Positions 31,086 to 41,466 of a DNA stretch of 64,000 bases are shown here, piece after piece. This stretch comes from Moorella glycerini. Its GTDB lineage: Bacteria > Bacillota > DSM-521 > Neomoorellales > Neomoorellaceae. The notes below the pieces were generated by a model. That model was given only the letters and a program-made list of their open reading frames with translations. It did not search any database and was not told the DNA's origin. Positions within the stretch are counted from its first letter, which is position 1; the number at the start of each line of letters is the position of its first letter. Made by a program: the position numbers and the translations under genes. The stretch covers positions 1,116,001-1,180,000 of the forward strand of contig NZ_CP046244.1 in the NCBI RefSeq assembly GCF_009735625.1. Direction: 5' to 3'.

Positions 31086-31186
31086 CCGTTTTAGCTGTTT
31101 TGGGCAGGACCGCCGGTACTCCTGCATCTCTTATGACCTCCCAACGAAGGTGCGTGGGGGGCGGATTTGCCCACCTCCAAAACAGC
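31056..31186 (-). ncRNA. Candidate structured RNA leader with terminator upstream of alr
   Basis: On the minus strand a closing stem GCTGTTTTGG/CCAAAACAGC (31177-31186 with 31094-31103) encloses at least two more hairpins, one being GCAGGA/TCCTGC (31104-31109, 31120-31125). Immediately after comes an 11-bp terminator stem AAAGAGATGGA/TCCATCTCTTT with TTTTTT. The layout of a multi-helix junction and then a terminator 60 bases before alr looks like a riboswitch or attenuator. I do not match it to a known class. It could instead be the 3' region of the gene cut by the insertion element, or a free small RNA. Confidence 0.45.
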
Positions 31187-31197
31187 CTGTTTATATT

Positions 31198-31264
31198 TTA
31201 TGCTTGTTTTCTATATATTAGTCTACCACTAGCAATATCTTTTTGCAACTCCCTTCTACGAGCC
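31198..31264 (-). pseudogene. Detached 3' end of the gene interrupted by the insertion element
   Basis: Read from the target duplication GGCTCGTAG, this stretch continues the frame of the gene at 32986-33359 for 19 codons (RRELQKDIASGRLIYRKQA) to a TAA at 31198. It therefore holds the original C-terminus, now separated from its gene by 1.7 kb. Confidence 0.75.
31256..31264. repeat. Target-site duplication, left copy
   Basis: CTACGAGCC, repeated exactly at 32986-32994 on the other side of the insertion element. Nine bases is the usual duplication length of the ISLre2 family. Confidence 0.85.
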
Positions 31265-31327
31265 GTACGTGTCAAGATGTAGTAGGCAAAAAGAGACCTC
31301 ACATAAAAATCCCATATATATCCAACA

Positions 31328-31453
31328 CCTTTTCCGGCTCCGGAGTATTGTGCAGTAATTCTCTGCGCCTGTCAAGGTTAAAGCCTGCGGCCGCCTACGG
31401 CGACCTTGACAGGCTTCGCGAATTACTGCCTGCTCTAATTAAGCCGGAAAAGG
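31328..31453. repeat. Triple nested inverted repeat inside the insertion element
   Basis: Three perfect nested stems: 11 bp (31328-31338/31443-31453), 10 bp (31352-31361/31420-31429) and 11 bp (31368-31378/31403-31413). The outer arm ends 2 bases from the transposase stop codon. No T-run follows. It could be an RNA hairpin protecting or ending the transposase mRNA, or a small foldback repeat carried by the IS. Confidence 0.75.
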
Positions 31454-31455
31454 GG

Positions 31456-32886
31456 TTAGAATATAGCTCCACTAATTCTTGTTAGTTGCCTCAAGGTATA
31501 TTTAACCCAATCTGTTCCCGCCTCAGGGCCAACAAGGGCTGGTACTCTCTTCCTTAACCATGCTTCTACGTCTTCTTTAACTATCTTCTTTTCTTTTATT
31601 ACTTTAACGGGATTCTTTTCTACTTGTGGCATCTTCTTTTCTAGCCATGCGGCTAATTCTCCATTGGCTTTGAGCATAAGTAATGCTACCATGGCCGTTG
31701 CTCCTGCTTCGCTCCAGCTCATTCCCCTCTTTTTCATGCGAATGGCTATTTTTTTGTCTACTGTTGTTTCGGCTACGCCCATCCCGTATAACTTTAGCCC
31801 TTCCAGTTGTCGTGGTAACCGCAAGCGGTAATCTAACAGGTTATCGCGATATCTTTGACAGTAGTCATATACTTTTTGGCGTTGTTGCTTGTTTTTGCGG
31901 TTCGGTGCTTCTTCTATGAGTGCTTCCATGGTGTCCAAAAAGACCTGCTCTTGACCTTTGGCTAAAATCTCCATTAATCCTCGCGCTGTTTCGTTCCCAT
32001 AAGCCTGCCTTATATCCCGGTGGAGGTGGTAGCGGTCCAATTGTACAATGGCTCCTGGTAACTGTTCTTTGGCTGTCTTCTGGATCCAGCTGGCTCCGTC
32101 GCCATTGACCACATATATTGTTTTTTCGTCTATCTCGTAGTACCTGGCTATTTCCGTGGTGAGGGCTTCCCAAAATTGTTCTCCATCTTCATAGATGCCC
32201 ATTACTACCCGCGGGTTCTTGAGATGCCGGGCATTCCCTTTTTCTATCCACCCTTCGTATACTATTCCTACTTTTACTTCTATCCGCTCTTGCTTGCTCC
32301 TTTGCAGGGGAATCATTATGCCATCGGCTTCGATAAATAGTGCCGGTACTTTTTTCTTTTTGCCTTGGGGCTCTTCCCCGCTCACGAATAGCTTGTTGCG
32401 CAGGGCTTCTTGCAGTCCTTTTTGTTCCAGTCCATTTCGTTTTACTTCGCTATGGATGGTCATATGGCTTAATTGGCCCATCCCTGCTTCGGCCATTATT
32501 TCCGCTGCCTGCCTGAAGGGTAACCGGGTTGCCAGCGATACGGCTAATTTGAGCAGTCTTCCTGTCAGGCGCTTTCCTTGGCGTAAGTTCAGGGCTTCGT
32601 CTAACAGAAACCTTCCCTCGCCTCTTTTCTTTTTGCGCGTCGCTTTGACATATAGTCGGCGCTTAAAGGTTATATCCCCGTACAGGCAGGTGATTGTGCG
32701 GTAGCGGAAGCCAGCTATCCTATATCTCTTGGGTTTTGCTGGCATAAGGGCATCATCCAGGGCTTCCAGTACGGCTACCAATAATCGCCTGGCTATTTGC
32801 AGGATAACTTCTTCTAGAGTGTTGAAATTCTCGATACCATCTAATAAACTAAAGATGGTAGCGGTACTGGTATTACCGTTTACCAT
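31456..32886 (-). CDS. ISLre2-family transposase (UPF0236)
   Basis: A 476-residue protein with the Cys/Arg-rich N-terminal region (FRYRTITCLYGDITFKRRLY), a zinc-independent core with acidic blocks FIEADGIMIPLQ and VVNGDGASWI, and the family signature YHLHRDI. The C-terminus carries KLYGMGVAETTVDKKIA. It is full length, with no frameshift. The ATG at 32886 has AAAGGAG upstream inside the right end of the element. It moves this element by a DDE-type reaction, as inferred from the family. Confidence 0.92.
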   Translation of the reverse strand: MVNGNTSTATIFSLLDGIENFNTLEEVILQIARRLLVAVLEALDDALMPAKPKRYRIAGFRYRTITCLYGDITFKRRLYVKATRKKKRGEGRFLLDEALNLRQGKRLTGRLLKLAVSLATRLPFRQAAEIMAEAGMGQLSHMTIHSEVKRNGLEQKGLQEALRNKLFVSGEEPQGKKKKVPALFIEADGIMIPLQRSKQERIEVKVGIVYEGWIEKGNARHLKNPRVVMGIYEDGEQFWEALTTEIARYYEIDEKTIYVVNGDGASWIQKTAKEQLPGAIVQLDRYHLHRDIRQAYGNETARGLMEILAKGQEQVFLDTMEALIEEAPNRKNKQQRQKVYDYCQRYRDNLLDYRLRLPRQLEGLKLYGMGVAETTVDKKIAIRMKKRGMSWSEAGATAMVALLMLKANGELAAWLEKKMPQVEKNPVKVIKEKKIVKEDVEAWLRKRVPALVGPEAGTDWVKYTLRQLTRISGAIF

Positions 32887-32975
32887 AAAGAGACCTCACT
32901 CCTTTTACGGTGTTTTTCTTCTTGTGAGGTCTCTTTTCTCTTTTTTGCTCCTTTTTCCTCCTGCCTACTGTAATT

Positions 32976-33359
32976 TTACACTAACCTACGAGCCACTCTA
33001 AATGATTGAATCGAATTTTTATAGTGTGGGGAGTCTTGTGGTGTTTTTAGTAAGATTACTGCTCTCAAATAGTAATTTTCATAGCGATAATAGTAAAAGG
33101 CAACCACTTGTTTATCATCTTTATCTATACAAACATAATCAGGCTTAGCAATTATTTCAGGTAATAGTTGATAAGCCTCGTCATCTATATCTCTATGATG
33201 CCTTTTATTCTTCTCAAGCCTTTCTCCCGTTAAGACAACTTCGGAGGTTTCCTGATACGGAAGTAATTTCAAAATTTCACCCGTAATTTTGCCAACGAAT
33301 TGGGTTGTCTTACATTCGGTATCTATTTTAACCATGCGACAATGAGCCTGAAGTTGCAT
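32976..33359 (-). pseudogene. Toxin-like (PBECR/barnase-type?) gene with IS-truncated 3' end
   Basis: The frame reads 127 residues, but the last three and the stop codon come from the insertion element. Before insertion it would have been about 143 residues. The blocks TGERLEKNKRHHRDIDDEAYQ, KPDYVCIDKDD and the YYYRYENYYLRAVILLKTP strand resemble the PBECR nuclease-fold domains of phage and mobile toxins; this is a tentative family call. There is no clear ribosome site at either ATG (33359 or 33335). It starts 10 bases after the FemAB gene and is AT-rich beside its neighbours, which suggests transfer. Confidence 0.6.
32986..32994. repeat. Target-site duplication, right copy
   Basis: CTACGAGCC, identical to 31256-31264. 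Confidence 0.85.
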
Positions 33360-33368
33360 AAAACAATT

Positions 33369-36100
<2,732 letters not shown>

Positions 36101-37783
36101 CTACATCCTCTCCGGAGCGCTGACCCCCAGGAGGTGCAGGACGTTGCGCAAGGTTATACGGGTAGCTTCCACCAGTACCAGGCGTGCTTTCCTTATTTCC
36201 GGGTCGTCGGCCAGGACGCGGCAGCTGGTATAAAAGCTGTGGAACAGGCCGGCCAGGTCATGGGCAAAACGGGTGAGTCTATGGGGCTCCAGGGCCTGGG
36301 CCGCCCCGGCTACCGTCTCCGGTAAAGCGGCAATCTGTTTGATTAACTCCAGCTCGGCCGGCTCTTTTAAAAGATCCAGGCGGGCCTCCCGGGCCGGGGG
36401 AACTGCCAGGCCCCTATCCTTTGCCAGGCGCAGGATACTGCAAATGCGAGCATGGGCGTACTGGACGTAGTAAACGGGGTTGTCGGCCGTTTGCGACCGG
36501 GCCAGGTCGAGGTCAAACTCCAGGTGGCTGTCGCTCTTCAGCATGACAAAGAAATAACGGGCGGCGTCCCGGCCCACCTCTTCAATCAGCTCATTCAGCG
36601 TTACGTAACGGCCGGTACGCTTGGACATGCGTAAAACCTCGCCGCCCTGGTAAAGGCGGACCAGTTGCATGAGAACTACTTCCAGGCGCCCCGGGTCGTA
36701 ACCCAGGGCCTGGAGGGCCCCTTTCAGGCGGGCCACATGGCCGTGGTGGTCGGCGCCCCAGATATTGATGACCCGTTCAAAGCCCCGCTCGAATTTATTG
36801 CGGTGGTAGGCAATATCGGCAGCAAAATAGGTGGGCAGACCGTTCTTACGGACCACCACCTCATCCTTTTCTTCGCCAAAACGGGTGGCTTTAAACCACA
36901 GGGCACCGTCCTTCTCATAAATATAGCCAGCCCTATCCAGGTCGGCTATGGCCCGGGCAACGGCCCCGGAATCGTGCAGGGACTGCTCGCTGAACCAGAC
37001 GTCATAGGTAACGCCAAAATCCTCCAGCACCTGGCGAATGGCGGCCAGCTTTTCCTCCAGGGCATAGCGGACTAGCATTTCCCGCCTTAAAGCCGGGTCG
37101 GCGTCCAGGTACCTGTCCCCGTACCGGTCAATAAAATGGCCCACCGTCTCTACCAGGTCCTCGCCGTGGTAACCGTCAGGGGGGATGGTCGCCTCCTGAC
37201 CCAGGGCCTGCAGGTAGCGTGCCTCCAGGGAAAGGCCGAAGTTCTCAATCTGGTTGCCGGAGTCGTTAATATAGAATTCGCGGGTAACGTCGTAGCCCAC
37301 GGCTGTAAGGAGGTTGGCTATACTATCTCCCAGGGCCGCCCCCCGGGCATTGCCCATATGCAGGAGCCCGGTAGGATTGGCACTGACAAACTCCACCTGA
37401 ACCTTAGCCCCCTGGCCGATATTGCACCAGCCGTAATGCTCGTCTTCGGCCAGGACGGCCGGCAATACCGGTAAGAGCCACTGGTTGTCCAGGGTAAAAT
37501 TAATAAAGCCCGGTCCGGCCACCTCGATCCTGGCCACGCCGGGTTGGGGTATTTCCAGGTGTCGCACCAGTGCTTCCGCTACGTTCCTGGGTGACTGGCG
37601 GGCCTGCCTGGCCAGCAACAAGGCCAGGTTAGCAGCAAAGTCGCCGTGAGATTTATCCCGCGGCGTCTCAATTACAAAATCAGGCAGCTCATCAAAGCTT
37701 ATCTCCCCGGCTGCCCGGGCGGCGGCAGCGGCATCCCTCAATACCGCTGCCAGCCGCCTTCTGGTTTCCTGTACTATATTCAC
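36101..37783 (-). CDS. argS: Arginyl-tRNA synthetase
   Basis: A 560-residue class I synthetase. The HIGH-type motif is in GLLHMGNARGA, the signature after it is LRMSKRTGRYVTL, and the C-terminal anticodon-binding DALR domain (RLTRFAHDLAGLFHSFY) is intact. The start is GTG with AAGGAG upstream. It is placed 17 bases after ywiB, as in Bacillus. Confidence 0.97.
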   Translation of the reverse strand: MNIVQETRRRLAAVLRDAAAAARAAGEISFDELPDFVIETPRDKSHGDFAANLALLLARQARQSPRNVAEALVRHLEIPQPGVARIEVAGPGFINFTLDNQWLLPVLPAVLAEDEHYGWCNIGQGAKVQVEFVSANPTGLLHMGNARGAALGDSIANLLTAVGYDVTREFYINDSGNQIENFGLSLEARYLQALGQEATIPPDGYHGEDLVETVGHFIDRYGDRYLDADPALRREMLVRYALEEKLAAIRQVLEDFGVTYDVWFSEQSLHDSGAVARAIADLDRAGYIYEKDGALWFKATRFGEEKDEVVVRKNGLPTYFAADIAYHRNKFERGFERVINIWGADHHGHVARLKGALQALGYDPGRLEVVLMQLVRLYQGGEVLRMSKRTGRYVTLNELIEEVGRDAARYFFVMLKSDSHLEFDLDLARSQTADNPVYYVQYAHARICSILRLAKDRGLAVPPAREARLDLLKEPAELELIKQIAALPETVAGAAQALEPHRLTRFAHDLAGLFHSFYTSCRVLADDPEIRKARLVLVEATRITLRNVLHLLGVSAPERM

Positions 37784-37800
37784 GCCCTACCTGTACTCCT

Positions 37801-38244
37801 TCAAGCGTAACTTTCCAGGCGCTCAACCGTAATCTCTAACTGGTTGTCGCTGATTTTCTCCTGGCCGACCTGCAATTCATACTCTAGATTAATACTTCCG
37901 CCCCGTTCTGTCAAGTCGACTTCCACTTTAGAAGGTAATACGGTAATCTTCATCGTACCGTATGGAGTTACGTAGAAGCCGGCATTTAAAATACCTGCTT
38001 CAAAGGTTGTTTTTTGCTCGGCCGTACCCATGCGGTTCAAGGTTACCCGCCGGGGTTCGACCTTTAAAGTGGTGGTGGTACCCTCCATTCCCGATAGACT
38101 GGTTTCATTGTAAAGGATGTAGTAGTGTTGATCCCGGATGAAGAAGCGACCTTCGGTAACCAGCTCGATGGAATCCTTTTCCCCCAGCTCGTTGGTCTGG
38201 GTGCCCTTGACCTTCACCAGTACGTCCTTCTTCAAGCCACGCAC
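37801..38244 (-). CDS. ywiB: YwiB-family beta-barrel protein (DUF1934)
   Basis: A 147-residue, strand-rich protein. It opens KKDVLVKVKGTQTNE and carries YYILYNETSLSGMEGTTTTLK, typical of the DUF1934 lipocalin-like family. Function unknown; the link to argS is conserved. The start may be GTG 38244 or a nearby TTG, since the ribosome site GAAGGG lies very close to the GTG. Confidence 0.85.
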   Translation of the reverse strand: MRGLKKDVLVKVKGTQTNELGEKDSIELVTEGRFFIRDQHYYILYNETSLSGMEGTTTTLKVEPRRVTLNRMGTAEQKTTFEAGILNAGFYVTPYGTMKITVLPSKVEVDLTERGGSINLEYELQVGQEKISDNQLEITVERLESYA

Positions 38245-38372
38245 ATCCCTTCGGGATTTTTTGGGTCCTTAAGTTATAATTCTCCAGAAAAGACTGATCT
38301 CCTTTTTATTTTTAACGATAATTTAACAATTCTCGTTGTTAATTATACCTTGCAATAGCAAATATTGCCTTG

Positions 38373-38404
38373 ATAAAAAAAGAAAGCTCCGGGCCGGGGA
38401 GCTT
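38373..38404 (-). terminator. Rho-independent terminator after aroF
   Basis: A 7-bp stem AAGCTCC/GGAGCTT with a T-rich run (TCTTTTTTTATC) on the minus strand. Confidence 0.85.
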
Positions 38405-38450
38405 ATGCTTATAAAACTGTTACCCTGGTGATAGACCGGCCATTGCCGGG

Positions 38451-39515
38451 CTACTTCCCGCCCGCCAGGACCGCAGCCTTTTCAAGAAATACACCTGGGG
38501 GGGCCAGGCCGCGGCCGACAGCCAGGGCTACCGGCGCCAGCTCGCCCATCAGGCGGTCAAAGGTTTCCGGGTGCAGGGATTGGGGACCGTCGCAAAGGGC
38601 CCGGGCCGGGTCGGGGTGGACCTCGATGATCAGCCCGTCGGCGCCGGCAGCCACCGCAGCCCGGGCCATGGGTAGGACCAGGCGCCAGCTTCCCGTACCA
38701 TGGCTGGGGTCAACTATTACCGGCAGGTGGGAGTTTTCTTTGACCACAGCCACGGCAGCCAGGTCCAGGGTGAAACGGGTGGCCGTCTCAAAGGTACGGA
38801 TCCCTCGCTCGCACAAAATCACATTGGGATTGCCGCTGTCCAGGATGTATTCGGCTGCCATGAGCCACTCTTCGATGGTCGCTGCCAGACCCCGCTTCAG
38901 GAGGATGGGCTTACCGGTAGCCCCGGCTTCCTTTAGTAGGCGGAAGTTCTGCATGTTGCGGGCGCCAATCTGGAGGGCGTCGGCATATTCGGCCACCAGG
39001 GCCACATCCCGGGTGTCCACGGCTTCGGTGACAAAGGGCAACCCTACCTCCTCCCGCACCCGGGCCAGCATTTTGAGGCCTTCCTCCTCCAGGCCCTGGA
39101 AGGCATAGGGAGAGGTGCGCGGTTTAAAGGCGCCGCCGCGCAAGATTTGGGCTCCGGCGGCCTTGACGGCCCGGGCCGCGCTCAAAAGCTGTTCCTCGCT
39201 TTCCACGGCACAGGGACCGGCCATGACCACCAGGCCGCGGCCGCCTACCGGCACCCCGCCGACCCGTACCATGGTCGGCGTCTCCTTCAGTTCCCGGCTG
39301 ACCAGTTTATAGGGCTTCATAATGGGGACAATTTTTTCGACGCCGGGCAGGTTGATGATAGCTTCCGAACTCAGGGCTTTCTTGTCGCCGATAGCACCGA
39401 TAACGGTCTTTTCCTGGCCATAGATGGGGTGGGTCTTAAAGCCCAGTTCTACCAGGCGTTCACTTACAGCCTCGATCTGTTCCCGGGTTGCTCCCGGTTT
39501 CATAACGATGATCAC
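38451..39515 (-). CDS. aroF: DAHP synthase, type I-beta (first step of aromatic synthesis)
   Basis: A 354-residue enzyme condensing PEP and erythrose 4-phosphate. An N-terminal ferredoxin-like regulatory domain ([16 protein letters not shown]) precedes the barrel with [25 protein letters not shown] and VDPSHGTG. The N-terminal domain is the type that binds Phe or Tyr for feedback. The start is GTG at 39515, 7 bases after GGAGGGAGGA. A T-box leader lies directly upstream, so charging of an aromatic tRNA should control it. Confidence 0.96.
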   Translation of the reverse strand: MIIVMKPGATREQIEAVSERLVELGFKTHPIYGQEKTVIGAIGDKKALSSEAIINLPGVEKIVPIMKPYKLVSRELKETPTMVRVGGVPVGGRGLVVMAGPCAVESEEQLLSAARAVKAAGAQILRGGAFKPRTSPYAFQGLEEEGLKMLARVREEVGLPFVTEAVDTRDVALVAEYADALQIGARNMQNFRLLKEAGATGKPILLKRGLAATIEEWLMAAEYILDSGNPNVILCERGIRTFETATRFTLDLAAVAVVKENSHLPVIVDPSHGTGSWRLVLPMARAAVAAGADGLIIEVHPDPARALCDGPQSLHPETFDRLMGELAPVALAVGRGLAPPGVFLEKAAVLAGGK

Positions 39516-39545
39516 AGTCCATTCCTCCCTCCTGGAAATAACGGC

Positions 39546-39900
39546 AAAATAAAACTCCCCGTCCCAGGGACGAGGAGTTCTACCCGCGGTACCACCCTCC
39601 TTGGCTGCATAGAAGCAGCCCACTCATTAAAGGGTACGGGAAAAGAAACAGGTATTACCTTCCGGCTTCCCCCGACGCCACAGCGAAAGAACGAGCGCGC
39701 GAAAGCCTCCGGCTGCATCCTTTCCGATACCCCCTCCCTTTTAACGGCGGGAGCTCCGGCCCGGCCTACCCAGCCGGTTGTTACCGGCCTTCAGCCTGCT
39801 CCTCCGGGGAGAACTTCAACTCTAGCTTCCCGGCCGGTCTCCCACCAGCACCGGCTCGCTGGGCAGGCCGCTAGAGCCTACTTTTCCCCGTCATGGGATT
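39546..39900 (-). promoter_or_regulatory. T-box riboswitch upstream of aroF
   Basis: On the minus strand the conserved T-box sequence GGGTGGTACCGCGG lies at 39584-39597, and the terminator (13-bp arms with one mismatch, 39553-39565 and 39567-39579, then TTTTATTTT) follows. Stem I at the 5' end has CGGGGA/TCCCCG, the AGTA loop-E bulge, and CTCTAGC/GCTAGAG. The 3' side of the specifier loop reads TTGAAGTTC, where TTC after GAAG would be a Phe codon. The class is certain; the specifier is my reading. Uncharged tRNA should allow read-through into aroF. Confidence 0.9.
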
Positions 39901-39926
39901 TATTCTTTCCAGGTTGTGTAAAAATA

Positions 39927-39956
39927 AGTTTAGCAGAAGGACCGGCCCGGCGTCAA
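39927..39956 (-). promoter_or_regulatory. Promoter of the aroF T-box transcript
   Basis: TTGACG, an 18-base spacer, then TAAACT on the minus strand, about 30 bases before the T-box stem I. The -35 box contains the TGA stop codon of the upstream transporter gene. Confidence 0.5.
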
Positions 39957-41293
39957 GGGGTTAAAAAAAGTTCCTCCAGGGTTTTACCCTTGGTTTCAAT
40001 GCCTAAAAGAAGCATCCCGATAGCGGTGACGACAAAGACGGCGGTAAAGAGGAGGAAGATCACCGGGTAGGCTGCCGCCTGGCCCATAAGGACCAGCATC
40101 TGCCCTACTATCAGGGGAGCGAGGATGGCGCCAATGCGGCCGCAGAAGGAGGCCCAGCCGGAACCGGTAGCCCGGATGGCCGTGGGGTAAAGCTCCGGCG
40201 TATAGGCGTAAAGGACTCCCCAGGCTCCCAGGTTAAAGAAGTAGACTGCCAGGCCCCAGAGAATAAGCTGGCTGGTGGTGGTACTGAGGGAGAACATATA
40301 GGCTGCTCCACCGCTCAAGGCCAGGTAAGTCACCAGGGTGGCTTTACGACCGATCTTCTCCACCAGGTAAGCGGCGCTGAAGTAGCCCGGTACCTGGCCC
40401 AGGGTCATGATTAACACGTATTCAAAGCTCTTGATGATGGCAAAACCCCTGCCCACCATCAGGGAAGGCAACCAGGTGACAATGCCGTAATAGGAAAAGT
40501 TAATCCCGAACCATAAGAGCCACAGGCAGAGGGTGCGCCGGAAATAGCGCCGGGACCAGAGATCGCTGAAGGTTACCCTGGCTGCAGTTTCACCCTCCCC
40601 TTCCGGGCCAGTTAGTATTTCTCCCGCAGGGCCGCCGCTGCTTTTCTCCACCATGGCCACTATTGCTTCAGCCGCTTCAACTTTACCTATTTTCTCCAGG
40701 TAGCGGGGAGATTCCGGCAGGGCCCGGCGCAAAACGGCAGCATACAGGGCCGGCAGGGCACCAATAAAGAAGGCCAGGCGCCAGCCCCACCGGGGTACGG
40801 CCAGGTAGCCTATCAGAGCTGCAGCAATCCACCCAAAGGCCCAGAAGCTTTCCAGCAGGACCGCCATGCGGCCCCGGTAGCGAGTAGGAGAAAATTCGCT
40901 CATCAGGGTAAAGGCTACCGGTACCTCGGCTCCCAGGCCGAGGCCCACCAGGAAGCGCAAAAGCATCAGCCAGGGGTAATTAACTGCCAGTCCCGCCAGG
41001 AAAGTAGCTACACCATAGAAAATCAGGGTGTAAGTAAAGACCTTTTTGCGTCCCAGGAGATCGCTTAAAGTGCCGCCTGCAACTGCACCCAGGCCCATCC
41101 CTAAAAGGCCAATGCTGCCCAGGGCTCCCATCTGGGCGGCAGAAAGATGCCATTCTTTACCCACTGCCGGCAAAACAAAGGAGACCAGGCCCACATCCAT
41201 GGCATCAAAAAGCCAGCCTATGCCGCAGATAAGGAGCAACCGGTAATGAAAGGCCCCCAGGGGTAATCCTTCTAAACGCCGGGCAATACTCAA
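39953..41293 (-). CDS. MFS transporter (organic/aromatic acid or sugar porter type)
   Basis: A 446-residue, 12-helix membrane protein. FDAMDVGLVSFVLP in the first helix, GTLSDLLGRKK after helix 2, the PESPRYL motif in the central loop and the matching EKIGRKA repeat place it in the AAHS/NiaP-like branch of MFS. It is probably a proton-coupled importer of a small acid; the substrate is unknown. I prefer a TTG start at 41293, 8 bases after AAAGGAG, over a GTG 24 bases upstream that includes that site. Confidence 0.87.
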   Translation of the reverse strand: MSIARRLEGLPLGAFHYRLLLICGIGWLFDAMDVGLVSFVLPAVGKEWHLSAAQMGALGSIGLLGMGLGAVAGGTLSDLLGRKKVFTYTLIFYGVATFLAGLAVNYPWLMLLRFLVGLGLGAEVPVAFTLMSEFSPTRYRGRMAVLLESFWAFGWIAAALIGYLAVPRWGWRLAFFIGALPALYAAVLRRALPESPRYLEKIGKVEAAEAIVAMVEKSSGGPAGEILTGPEGEGETAARVTFSDLWSRRYFRRTLCLWLLWFGINFSYYGIVTWLPSLMVGRGFAIIKSFEYVLIMTLGQVPGYFSAAYLVEKIGRKATLVTYLALSGGAAYMFSLSTTTSQLILWGLAVYFFNLGAWGVLYAYTPELYPTAIRATGSGWASFCGRIGAILAPLIVGQMLVLMGQAAAYPVIFLLFTAVFVVTAIGMLLLGIETKGKTLEELFLTP

Positions 41294-41340
41294 AGGACCA
41301 TCTCCTTTCTTAGCCACAATAAGATCTTTTGGCTCTACTT

Positions 41341-41369
41341 ATCTTACCACATGTAAAGACAGTTGGAAA
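41341..41369 (-). promoter_or_regulatory. Candidate promoter of the MFS gene
   Basis: TTTCCA, a 17-base spacer, then TAAGAT on the minus strand, about 48 bases before the start codon. Confidence 0.35.
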
Positions 41370-41421
41370 GTCATTATTTACGGATCTGAGGTCTTAGTAT
41401 CCGGCCAGGGCAGCAAAGCAT

Positions 41422-41456
41422 AAAACGCCTCCGGTTGCTTTACCGCACCGGAGGCG
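41422..41456 (-). terminator. Rho-independent terminator after the CBS pyrophosphatase
   Basis: A 10-bp stem CGCCTCCGGT/ACCGGAGGCG (41426-41435, 41447-41456), then TTTTA on the minus strand. Confidence 0.75.
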
Positions 41457-41466
41457 CCATTACCTT

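Larger units (their letters stand above)
31265..32985 (-). mobile_element. ISLre2-family insertion sequence (1721 bp)
   Basis: The element is bounded by a 9-bp direct repeat. Its ends form an imperfect inverted repeat of about 24 bp: GTACGTGTC... at the left matches GTTAGTGTA... at the right, sharing AGTAGGCA, and AAGAGACCTCAC occurs near both ends. It holds one transposase gene and a large foldback 3' of it. It appears complete and recent, as the duplication is exact. It is lower in GC than its surroundings. Confidence 0.85.

Noticed and set aside
31091..31190. SRP RNA, 6S RNA or T-box as identity of the alr leader
   Set aside because: No SRP tetraloop core, no 6S-like open bubble of the expected length, and no GGGTGG-ACCGCG T-box motif.
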